NCBI RefSeq assembly: GCF_037975245.1
Contig: NC_092583.1
Location: 13,233,764-13,297,763 of the forward strand
DNA: 64,000 nucleotides
Direction: 5' to 3'
Source of the DNA: Apostichopus japonicus
Taxonomy: Eukaryota > Echinodermata > Holothuroidea > Aspidochirotida > Stichopodidae
Position numbers and translations under genes: made by a program. Of this stretch, positions 54,781 through 64,000 are shown piece after piece. Position 1 is the stretch's first letter. Every line of letters starts with the position of its first letter. Below the pieces are notes generated by a model that saw only the letters and a program-made list of their open reading frames with translations, did not search any database and had not been told where the DNA came from.

Positions 54781-55704
54781 ATCCGGACGTACTGTCTAAA
54801 AACTATCCAATGTAATGGTCGAATCTTCAGAGGAGTGACGGATCCAGGATTTATCGGAAGAGGTTGCCAGGGAGAGGTAAGTGCCGGTATAGCTGTACCC
54901 GGAAATAACCAATGAGTGGCGGTAAAATGATAAAGAAAACATCGTTATAAACGTAACTGAATGCCTGAATTGTCCAGTATGTGCCTCGTTTTGAGCAAAG
55001 TTATGTTTACAAACTAAATTTAGTGCAAACATTTTGTTTTAGAAAACTCATAATTCCATGGTGGGAACCAGGGCACCATCCATGGATCTCCCCTCACGGT
55101 GAAATCAATTTGACGTGGATGCATTAAACTGTTTGGTGAAGATCCTAGTTAACATATATGTATATAGCGCCACCATAATTACCTGAAGCAAATTGGGTGG
55201 GAATGCGGCTTAATCTTGTAAAGTGGGAGTCTTGAAAAGCAATAGTCCTTGTAAGATCAGACTGTAGGTTTATTACTGTTGATCAATTTTCTTTCTGTGC
55301 TCCAATTGACAGAGGTGTTACACGAGGTGCATGGGGGAGGTGCATGGAGGGTATGGATGGGATCACTATGAAAGTTCGATTTGGCTGACCTATGTATTTT
55401 GTATACAGCCAAATTAGAGAATTATGTTGTCCAAATATACATGACCATGATAGCGTATAAATAGTTGACTGTATTGCGTACTGTATATTAGGCCTACACG
55501 CACACATGACAGGGTAAAAATAACGGCGCAAATGTATAATTTAACATGAGAGAGTATATTATCGAAATACACACTGAGTATATGAGTATCGCAAATATTA
55601 TATACAGCCATGAATAAAACTGTATGCCAAACATTAATTAACCAATCCAAAGAATATATATATAACGACCAATCCCAAAACCAGTACAAAGAAGCCTTAA
55701 ACTA

Positions 55705-55975
55705 TGGACCGCCAATTTGTAAAGAAATTACCAAACCGGGAGTACATTATATGTTCGTTGTTCAGTTATGTGTTTGTATATATCAAATATGATAGACAAT
55801 CGCAATACATATGCAGTCATAATGGATATACGCAATCGCAATAGATATGCAGTCGCAATGGACATAATCGCAATACATAATATGCAGTCGTAACGGGCAT
55901 ACACGATCAGAATACATATGCAGTTGAATTTATACGTATGCGCGGTTTGGTAATTTCTTTACAAATAGCGTTCCA
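55705..55975. mobile_element. Tc1/mariner-like palindromic MITE with internal tandem repeats
   Basis: A perfect 24-bp inverted repeat (55715-55738 and 55943-55966, beginning ATTTGTAAAGAAATTACC) extends outward, with mismatches, to TGGA(C/A)CGC tips flanked by TA on both sides. Between the arms, CGCAATACATATGCAGTC-like units repeat about four times (55797-55925). Confidence 0.75.
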
Positions 55976-57546
55976 TATGAAAAAGTGTTCACTGGTTATT
56001 TTCTTTACAGTTGGCGTTTCATATCTAATAACTGTGTTTTGTTCAATCGTGAATTTGATATTACCACATGTTTATTCTCGATCTTACTACACGGCGTTAC
56101 TGACAGCTTGTTTAGTGCAAGGTAATAACCTAATAGGCCTAAATATGATTATAAACGTTTCAACATACCCTATCATTTTCCATACATTGAAACAATTGTT
56201 CCCAACTAATAAGCGCACACAATCACTGCTCTCTGTGAACGCTCGTTGAGGTCACATGCAACAGTATACCTTCCCGCGATTGGTTTACATTTGTTAAGAC
56301 TGGGAAGTATAACTCGAGACCGCCGGACTCTGCCGACGCCCAGTTGGGAAAACGCTACAAGTTCAGTTTTCTTGACTGAAACCGGCAAGTTTTCATGTCT
56401 GTCAAAATCCTGATTAGTCATAGTATTAAGCATACGCACACAGCCCGCTATCCACGACTTTCAACACAAATCCCGTCACAAACTACCCGACTTACCACGA
56501 TACGACGCACTCCTCTGTCGTAACGTGAGATAGTCGGGCAGTGTGCGTGGGTGTAAAACTACCACTGCTCATGATTTTGCCAGTATTAAGCCACGTCGGC
56601 CTCAGTCGGGAAAATACAACATGTAACGTTTTCCCGACTGGCACGATCCTGCAGTGTGCGGGGATTTACGATTAATACTGAACAGTTTAACAAATATAAC
56701 CAACCACGGAGTAATAAACTTGCATGTGACCTCAAACAAATATTCGTCGCCTAATAAGTCGCTGAGGGATTCAGTGTGCACGGGGGGGGGGGGGGGTCAG
56801 TCGTAGGACTATTAGTTTCACGCTTAAATATTTTCCACATTAACGACGGTCTGTTTTCAGTATATAATCACGATCTCGAAAATCTACCAGCCCGCCCTCT
56901 ATTTACACCTCGGGTTAGCTGTCAAACCCACAGCATGCAGGGTCTACGCAATAAAAATGAAGGGCGTCATCAAATGGTAAGGTGACAGAGTCAGCCGTAT
57001 TATACAGCTTGGGAAGAACAAAACAGACATGTGAATTACAATTTGAATTTCATATTTCTGAAAATCAGTCTTCTTTTTCGGATTGAACGCAGGTATTCTA
57101 GCTTCAGATTTTCCAAATGAGAAACCCGAGTACAATCATACCAAATATTACACAAGTATAAAATAATACCAGTATGCCTTGCTATAGTTGTATACTACTT
57201 TGTCATGAAAATATCGGAGCCTTTCAATTTAAAATAGAACACAACTTGTCGCTGTAGTTCATAGGCGAAATCAAATGTCCTAGTAAAACACTGAATGCAA
57301 AGCCTCCTTTCATTTAATTTGCAAACCTTTGAACTTCATCGTAAATGAAAGGTCACTTTGTTCTCTATTTAACATTCAATCATATAACAGTTTAATAATG
57401 CATTTAACTATGTTGAATTATATAAAGGTGGGCATGAAATCATATGATTTTGAGTTTGATTCCCTCCAATGTTCAATACAACTGAATCAACCAGTTTCTT
57501 TGAGCTAGATTACTCGAATCTTAAGATGAGGCTGACCGAAAATCAC

Positions 57547-58626
57547 TTACGAGAGATCTGTAGTTTGAGCATTGGAATGCTCACGCACGCTGTCGTCGTC
57601 AAATTCAGCTTGTGCTTTGCGTTTAAATCTAAACAAGGTAAGGGCAATTGAAGATCCCAATATCGTTATCATTCCAATAACACTTAACAGTTGTGGTGTC
57701 ATCGCTAAAAACAATACTTCCAAGACAAAGACCACCAGAGCTTCATTCATGCAGATTATAGCGACATAAACAGCACTTTCAATGGCTAATGCTTGAATAA
57801 ATAGAAGATTTGCTAAATAACTCAGTAGTCCAATAACCACTGTGATGAGCTTCGTGGAGGAACAATTTGAGAGTTTCCATTGTCCTAGGGCGGTGGCTAA
57901 TATTCCCGGCAAAATTGTTCCCAAAAGCCCGTAGTAAAACAAAACTTTAACTGCGTCTATATCTTGCTTGCCCATAGCACGTACAGAGAGAACAACCATG
58001 GCGACGCAAAAACAGCCTGCTAATGCGACTAACGGCGTCAGTGGGTGGCCAGTATGTCCTGGCTCTTCTTCAGGATTAGAACCAAATATAAAAGCAGGCT
58101 GTGCCACCAGCACTACCCCAAGAAGGGTAACTGACACGAGTATTACCTCCAAGACACCGAAGGATTCTTTGAGAAATATCCGACCTAAGAAACCAGTAAA
58201 TGCTGGATATGCATACATGATAGCAGCGGCATCTGCCGCTCGCATATTCTGGAACGCATAGAAAGAAGTGGCAACCGCCAGCGTGGAAAAAGTGGCGTGG
58301 ATTACGAAAAACTTGAGTTCTTGACAGCTGCTCGGTTTTGGCGAAGTCCCTGAGTGTATCATACTAATCAGACTCATGACGAGAATGATAACTGCTCGGA
58401 AAAAGGCCAGCTGATTTGGTCCGACCTCCTCTTGCAATATTTTAACACAAATTGACGGAATAGCAAAGGCACAAGTTGCCCCGATGGCATATATAAGTCC
58501 TCTGTGATTGAAAAGTTGATAAGTCAGGCGTGCTGTAAAACTTTGAGGACTTTTACCACCAGCTGGATCGCCTATTTCCTTAGAAGAGTAGGCAGTTTGA
58601 TTCATAATATCCATTGTTGGTCGCAT
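57547..58626 (-). CDS. SLC35G1-like EamA/DMT-family membrane transporter, second paralogue
   Basis: This uninterrupted frame gives 359 aa from the first ATG (58624-58626); the frame is open further upstream but has no ATG there. A possible acceptor TTTGGTAG lies just upstream (about 58641 on the minus strand), suggesting a 5'-UTR intron as in the other copy. It aligns throughout with the product of 50054-51073: SFYAFQNMRAADAAAIMYAY, GRIFLKESFGVLE, GVVLVAQPAFIFG and about 10 TM segments. The two genes are convergent and 6.5 kb apart. Their divergence is considerable, so the duplication is not recent. Substrate is unknown; the C-terminus is acidic and probably cytosolic. Confidence 0.9.
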   Translation of the reverse strand: MRPTMDIMNQTAYSSKEIGDPAGGKSPQSFTARLTYQLFNHRGLIYAIGATCAFAIPSICVKILQEEVGPNQLAFFRAVIILVMSLISMIHSGTSPKPSSCQELKFFVIHATFSTLAVATSFYAFQNMRAADAAAIMYAYPAFTGFLGRIFLKESFGVLEVILVSVTLLGVVLVAQPAFIFGSNPEEEPGHTGHPLTPLVALAGCFCVAMVVLSVRAMGKQDIDAVKVLFYYGLLGTILPGILATALGQWKLSNCSSTKLITVVIGLLSYLANLLFIQALAIESAVYVAIICMNEALVVFVLEVLFLAMTPQLLSVIGMITILGSSIALTLFRFKRKAQAEFDDDSVREHSNAQTTDLS

Positions 58627-60089
58627 CTCAAACCACACTGCTACCAAACAGACACTTGGTTAAGACAATGTATCACTTCATTCCGTTCCATCGGTTTTTC
58701 TAAATATAACAAAATTAACTGTGTTGGATGAAATTGCCTTTCACACTAAAGATGGAGAGAGTTTGCTATTTTCAGATATGACTGTGAATTTCTAGACAGA
58801 TAAAAGGGCACCCTCGACACCTGATTGGGTCAAGCAAGCAGCTGTACAAATCTGTAGGAGTCCGTCTAAAGACACCACACATTGCGTGGTGCCAACTTAA
58901 TTAGCATTGTAACAACAACTTGGGCATGAATTAAACACATAAGTTATCATTTCTAAATGATTATTTACATAAGCTAACTCAAAGTTCCCTGGGTAACCAA
59001 CACCCCACCCATCTCAAGGTATCATCAGTTTTGCCTAGATGGTTCCTGATAGTAGATTATTGATACAACATTGATCGTGTTTCATACTCGAACATAACTA
59101 ATGAAGATGAAAAGCACGGATAATTCATTCCGGTGGTTCATACATACAACAATTTACATCCATAGGTCCATTTCCTATATGTTATAGGAAATGTACAAAT
59201 TAGCAAAAACGTTTATATAAGAATTTAATTAGACCTACTCTAGCCAACGTACAATCACAGTTTATTGTTAAGCTGTACGTGATATTTTATAAAGCTTCTA
59301 AAAGTACATCTAGGTATAGCCTACATATCTGTACGCATAATTTCAACTTCATATTCCTGAAATCTCATGTGCATTCATCTCAAATTTTGACAACATAAGT
59401 CTTTATTCCGCAGACCGTATGACACGCTAAGATAAGAGACAGTTGCCTACAGTAAGTTAGTCGTACTCGTATGCATAACGTTAAATGCAGCACACCCAAG
59501 AACTGGGGATCTGCCTTGTTAGAATTAAGAAAATTAGGCCTAAAGACTACAGGAATATTAAATATGGTAAAGGATAATACATCTTTGCATTTTTTTCGTT
59601 AAGCTTGTTCGTTCTTGTAAACAGCATTTTCGCTTAACTACTACTAAAGACAGAAAGCTACGACGACGGTTGTTACATTTGCGGATATACTAAATAAGAC
59701 CAGATATGCGACAATTTTTAATACAATCATTAGTGACAGATTTAATAGCAAAACAAATGAAATTTCATTGTTATACATACCTTGACGTTCCGAGTGAAAT
59801 GACAAGCCTATTTGACGTAGAACACTCGTTAATTTGTTTCGCATTACGGGTACATGGCGCAATATGGTGTAACTGGTATCTCACACGTATTACATTTACT
59901 ATTCTCAAAAACGCGCGTTATCGTTCTACAAACCCATCATAGGACACTTATACAATTTTGTATTTTGAGATTTTTGAGATTTTGTACTTCGTTTATAGGG
60001 ACTGCCATTAGTGTTCACAACAAGGACTTCACGGGGTAGGGGTGGCTGTTCCACTTAGTTGCGCTGTTGGAGCTAGTTAGTGCATATTT
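58627..60089. other. Upstream flank of the minus-strand SLC35G1-like gene
   Basis: Promoter and 5' UTR should lie here but no specific element is certain. A perfect hairpin, ATTTCCTATA-TGT-TATAGGAAAT, is at 59170-59192. No coding region was recognised. Confidence 0.45.
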
Positions 60090-60227
60090 TTTATAGACTG
60101 CATATAACTGTTGTATATTATCAATTAATGTTCTTTGTATTTTGTATCATTCATTGTATTGCTCACCGCAGATATGTAATTTCCTTCTGTGATTCAATAA
60201 AGTTGACATACTTACTTACTTACTTAG
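60090..60227 (+). repeat. Possible LINE 3' tail ending in (CTTA)n
   Basis: GTAATTTCCTTCTGTG, then AATAAA (60196-60201), then (CTTA)4 resembles the 3' end of CR1/L2-type LINEs. No coding part is present. A hAT-like MITE is inserted in the CTTA tail. Confidence 0.35.
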
Positions 60228-60649
60228 CAGTGGCGGAGCGTCCATACAGTCAGGGGCGGATGCCCCCCCCCCCCCCCCTGACGCACTCAAGTGGACTGCT
60301 GGCGCCCTTTTCAGCTCTTTACCACTTTTTACTTATTCGCGATTATTGACTTTTTTATTGCGCTCTCATCTACCTCTTGACATTTGTCACAGCTTGTTGG
60401 TGTAATTTGGCGATGACACCTTTTTATTTTTCGTTTATCTGCAAATTAGCCAGGCCCGGAAAGGGTCATTTCCGGCGATCTAGGGAGTATCTTTACTCAA
60501 AAAATTTCTGTACGCTACGCGCCAACCTGTGGTGGCGCTCCGCTTAGATAGTGTCCAGAGCCGTATAAATATACGGCTCTGATAGTGTCAAAAGCGCCCT
60601 TACAGACCATTCTCGCCCCTCCTGACCAATACCCCTAGCTCCGCCACTG
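60228..60649 (+). mobile_element. hAT-like MITE with 8-bp duplication, carrying a nested micro-insertion
   Basis: CAGTGGCGGAGCG and AGCTCCGCCACTG ends are flanked by TTACTTAG and TTACTTAC (7/8). It is homologous along its length to 11988-12365 in the other orientation. The hairpin module is at 60509-60550. The nested palindrome at 60556-60581 is absent from the 11988 copy. Confidence 0.88.
60556..60581. mobile_element. 26-bp palindromic micro-insertion (family A, copy 1) with perfect 8-bp duplication
   Basis: CAGAGCCGTATA and its exact inverse TATACGGCTCTG are separated by only AA. Identical octamers ATAGTGTC flank it (60548-60555 and 60582-60589). The paralogous MITE at 11988-12365 has CTTAGTGTCGAAAACGCC at the matching place (minus strand), that is, an empty site. 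Confidence 0.85.
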
Positions 60650-63035
60650 TTACTTACCCAATCACTAAATGGGCCGCAACACTCAGATTTGCAATGATTT
60701 TATGTGTTAGACAATATGTGCATTTGAACAGTTGTATTCATAAGGGAAATTCTTGTAAAGGAACGTTCTTTTGGAAGTTGTAAGCATATATATCAGTCGG
60801 CCAGCTCATTATTTGGGTGAATAGAGATAAATTTACATTTTTGAAGGAAAAAAACGTCATAAAGATGGAGTTTATGTAAATATATTCCTTTCTCCAAAAC
60901 CCCCTGTAACAATCAATCAGCATATACTTCCGGGGCCATCGCCGCCAGCTGGATCCCCACCAGGACTCTGTTCCCTTGTGGCAGCTCCCTGTATGCATTC
61001 CCAAACAGAAACAGGGCACAATATCAGAAATACGCCTCAGATGTGTGACGTTACTCTTGCTATAAGACGTTTACAGACTTCTGCAGGTCTATGACACTTT
61101 GTTCTCTATGATTACCAAATGATCGTTTGGTCACTTCGGTAATCATCTTTGTTATCTTAATTGTCAGTCGATTTTCTGGAGGGTAACTTTACTGGTTTTG
61201 ATTGGCCTAAGTCGTTGCTGGGCAACTGATGGTGGTGACTGGCGACAAATCGCTTGGAAAAGCCATTATACTACGAAATAACGACCTTCATTAGAGCTTC
61301 ATATTGTATACCATTTAGATCAGTAATAGGTCTATCATTCTTTTGTCTTAGATGTTTCATTTTTATAGATATAACTTACATAACTAAAGTTGTTATAAAT
61401 TTACAGTAAGACCCAACTATTTCAGAAGGTTCATTATCAATTTTTTGGTTGTCTGTGGGAAGAGGCAGGCTAAGGTGTGTGTGTGGGGGGGGGGGGTAGG
61501 AAGTCGGCTAAAGTGTGAACACACAATACTACATGATCTTCAACCACTATTGTTTGGCTTTGAAATTTAAAACATTAAGGCCTATAATACAGTATTAGAA
61601 CTACTTAGAAATACAAATTATAAGACATGCTAAGCGATTTCACTAGATCACTTTATGAAACACACTATGCTTCACAACAATACTGACTTCACTATATAAC
61701 TCAGTTTGAAGTTGAGGGGTAACCAATCATATGTGGGGGACAAAATGTTTCATCAAAATGAAGCAATGTTTATTCCTGTCCGGTGTACGTCAAATACAGC
61801 TTTTATAGAAGCAGCAATTACATCCTATGCGCATTATTTATCTCCTATCTCCGCATTTTCCTGATTTACGAAGGGATACAGGGAGAGGTCAGGGGGGGGG
61901 GGGGCGGGGGAGAAGGAACCAACCTTGCGCAAACTTAAAATTAACGCTATGGCAACCGCGGCAGTGAAAATCGGTTAAATGAGGGTTTTCGGTTTCAGTA
62001 CCGGGTATTCGATTACCATATCAAGTTAACTAATCTTTTATTGTTTGCATAAGCAACCGGGACACTTGTACACAATATTGTAAGACGAGTAAATCTTTGT
62101 TTACAAGTGCCAAATGTAAATACTAAGTACAACCGAGCAAACGATACACTGAGTTGTTTGTAGTATAGAGATCAAACCTGTCTTGATAGGATAGTTCTAC
62201 TGCTCGGAATAAGCAGAGGCGTCATCATCACTTACTGTTTCCAGTTTGACTAACATAAATGATATATTTCATTCATTTATAACCTGAAATAGTAGCACGC
62301 AATTATTAGCGAAATTGACGATAATGTGAATATTCATGAAGATGATAGCCTGGTGGCCTTAGGCATCGTATACGCGTGCATGCCTATACAGTATAGTAAG
62401 CTATACAAGTTGGCAGATTAACAACACGAAAATATATGAAGTGTGAACAGAAGGAGTACTAACAATGGAATTAAACAACCCGATTACCGAATTGCTGGAT
62501 TATAATATTGGAAAGCATTTGTTTTTAGAGCATATTTCACTATTGTTTGGTCTGTTTGTCAATTATGACAACTTCCTTGAGGTTGCTACTTCGTAAACTG
62601 CTCCAAGCAGCTAGAGGGATCACCGTGCCAACTCATCCTGCTTTACCACATATATCTTTTGATTTATATTAAATTAAACGAATCCATTCTAATTTTTTTC
62701 GACACGGATAGCTGTTAAACTAAATTTTCGCTATTTTTGGACATACGTATATTTACGTCTGAATTGTGCAAATGTTTGGCTGGCATTTGAATTCTGTGCA
62801 TAAACGTGCGACCTCGATAATTAACGATATATGATATCATACTTATAGGATGCATGCTGTGTTTGTTACTCTGAGATATGCCTGACCATAGAATTACGAA
62901 AATGAACTGATTTAAAAAAGAAAATCATTATGTTTTTATTGGCGAGCTCATTTTAATATCTCTCCCTTACACTTATATGGGTATTTTTGAAAGGAGGGCA
63001 ATCTTTTTACAAGCAATGTGATTCAATTATTGATA
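60650..63035. other. Intergenic region before the ankyrin-type gene
   Basis: G-rich runs occur at about 61480-61497 and 61890-61910. GTTGCTGGGCAAC at 61213-61225 resembles an RFX X-box with a 1-nt spacer. A hairpin, ATGATTACC...GGTAATCAT, is at 61108-61146. No exon was recognised. Confidence 0.45.
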
Positions 63036-63149
63036 ATGGAGGAAGAAGATGACAATTTGTCGCCTCTATTAGCGGCGGCTAAACTCGGCGAGGTCGCCAC
63101 CTTTAAATCGTTACTTCAAGATGGTGCTGATGTTTTGGAAGCAGATAAG
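63036..63149 (+). CDS. First coding exon of a probable ankyrin-repeat protein (partial)
   Basis: An ATG is followed by 38 codons and then a donor GTAGTG in phase 0. The product starts with an acidic stretch (MEEEDD) and continues LSPLLAAAKLGEVATFKSLL, QDGADV, which fits the helix-turn-helix of a first ankyrin repeat (LLxAAxxGxxxxxxxLLxxGADV). Ankyrin repeats bind protein partners, so this does not identify the gene. The rest lies beyond the window or in the next exons; a possible acceptor at 63832 opens a frame without ankyrin features. Confidence 0.65.
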
Positions 63150-64000
63150 GTAGTGTATTGTTTCTGCTTGTGTGTGTTTTCTCTTTAATAAAGGACATGA
63201 AAGCTTGTCAAGAAATGAGAAAATTTCAGAGCGTGTGGTGCGAAGGAAGTCTTTTTCCTTGGAACGCGCAATAAGGGGAAACAAAACTCATGTTAAATAT
63301 GTATATAGGGCCTATAACATTTCAAAGTCAGTGATTTATAGCACAATATGATAATCGAATAAACACGAAGAAAATTGTGGCTTCTCAGTGGCTCACATGG
63401 AATGGTTCTGCCGAGCGGCCCGAATATACTGCACCACCCAGTTGTCCACCCCCCCCCCACCCCGCGCCTCATGGTCACCACAACCCAATGCACATGTATT
63501 ACCGTGGTTTATAAGTGTATGACTTTTATTAATAACGCTCGTTATGAAAAAGTTTTCTCGAATAGGCCTAACCCTGAATTAAAACGTATGGGCCTTTACA
63601 GGAAACCACTAAAATTAACACTGACGACCAGAGCCGTATACTATACACGGGTCTGCTGACGAATGATGGGTGTTCAGCGCCATAGTTATTTTCTCATATC
63701 GTGAAAGCTTTCAATTTGATCAAAATAATTGCAATAAAGAGGATTATATATGCAACGTGGCAGAATGTGGCAGAATTCAGATTGTGCAGTTTTTCGTTTT
63801 TAAACTAAATCACACTTTTCACCCTTGTATAGCCATGGCAAGAATATGGGGACAAAGCTCACGTTGGAAATTGTCCACCACGGCCTTTGGTCAGTTTTAC
63901 GATGTTAACACAAACCAATTTAAGAAACCACTGATTACGTTTCTTGTATCCTTACGGACGGTATCCAAAGCAATGGACGCCGTTTGTTGTGGTTACGAGT
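63150..64000. other. Probable first intron of the ankyrin-type gene
   Basis: It holds a C run near 63451-63462, a palindromic micro-insertion at 63629-63655 and no exon that I can support. Confidence 0.45.
63629..63655. mobile_element. 27-bp palindromic micro-insertion (family A, copy 2)
   Basis: CAGAGCCGTATA is followed, after a single C, by TATACACGGGTCTG, the imperfect inverse. Flanks CTGACGAC (63621-63628) and CTGACGAA (63656-63663) match at 7 of 8 positions. Same arm as 60556-60581, different target. Confidence 0.7.

Noticed and set aside
59170-59192. Micro-insertion candidate ATTTCCTATA-TGT-TATAGGAAAT
   Set aside because: There is no flanking duplication; it is a simple hairpin.
61108-61146. 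Micro-insertion candidate with ATGATTACC arms
   Set aside because: The arms are perfect but no adjacent target duplication lines up, so it is only a hairpin.
63833-63932. Second exon of the ankyrin-type gene
   Set aside because: The acceptor is plausible, but the in-frame translation shows no ankyrin pattern and soon stops.

Overview
The window is nuclear DNA from an animal, most likely a marine invertebrate deuterostome, with an echinoderm such as a sea cucumber as my best guess. Genes are split by GT-AG introns of 0.1 to 2.8 kb and lie in AT-rich DNA full of C/G homopolymer runs, microsatellites, tRNA-derived SINEs and short non-autonomous DNA transposons. The 8-base palindrome TAGGCCTA recurs at least 12 times. 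The species assignment is inference. I saw no reverse transcriptase, integrase, capsid or envelope gene.

Layout. (1) 246-4391, + strand: the 3' end of a gene for a Thr-rich, mucin-like secreted or surface protein ending in a PAN/apple-type domain; its 5' end lies outside the window. (2) 4392-10287: intergenic DNA with repeats only. (3) 10288-27841, + strand: a 14-exon gene, reconstructed from splice sites that keep one frame, for an 844-residue secreted protein: signal peptide, Ig domain, complete trypsin-like protease, short coiled coil, Pro/Thr linker, six-Cys module and about 340 residues of a C-terminal region I cannot assign. Its introns hold several hAT-like MITEs (one nested in another) and long microsatellites. 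(4) 27842-32812: intergenic DNA with a palindromic RFX X-box-like site and a 1.1-kb inverted-repeat element that carries telomere-like CCCTAA repeats and a 42-bp tandem array. (5) 32813-44206, + strand: TMEM237, the four-TM ciliary transition-zone protein (Joubert syndrome 14 in humans), 14 coding exons. (6) 44207-50053: repeats, including a SINE with hyperstable hairpins. (7) 50054-51073 (+) and 57547-58626 (-): two convergent SLC35G1-like transporter genes, each with an uninterrupted coding region. (8) 58627-64000: repeats, then the first exon of a probable ankyrin-repeat gene at 63036, which runs off the window.

The genes do not form an obvious pathway; as usual in animals they are neighbours, apart from the two SLC35G paralogues, which look like a local duplication. 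The most unusual signal is in the repeats. Five tiny palindromic insertions (21-33 bp, almost nothing but two inverted terminal repeats) lie between 7-8-bp direct repeats. Two of them have paralogous empty sites inside this same window. They fall into three sequence families and look like micro-transposons reduced to joined ends. A second repeat signal is a conserved internal hairpin module of about 120 bp shared by four hAT-like MITEs whose outer ends differ.
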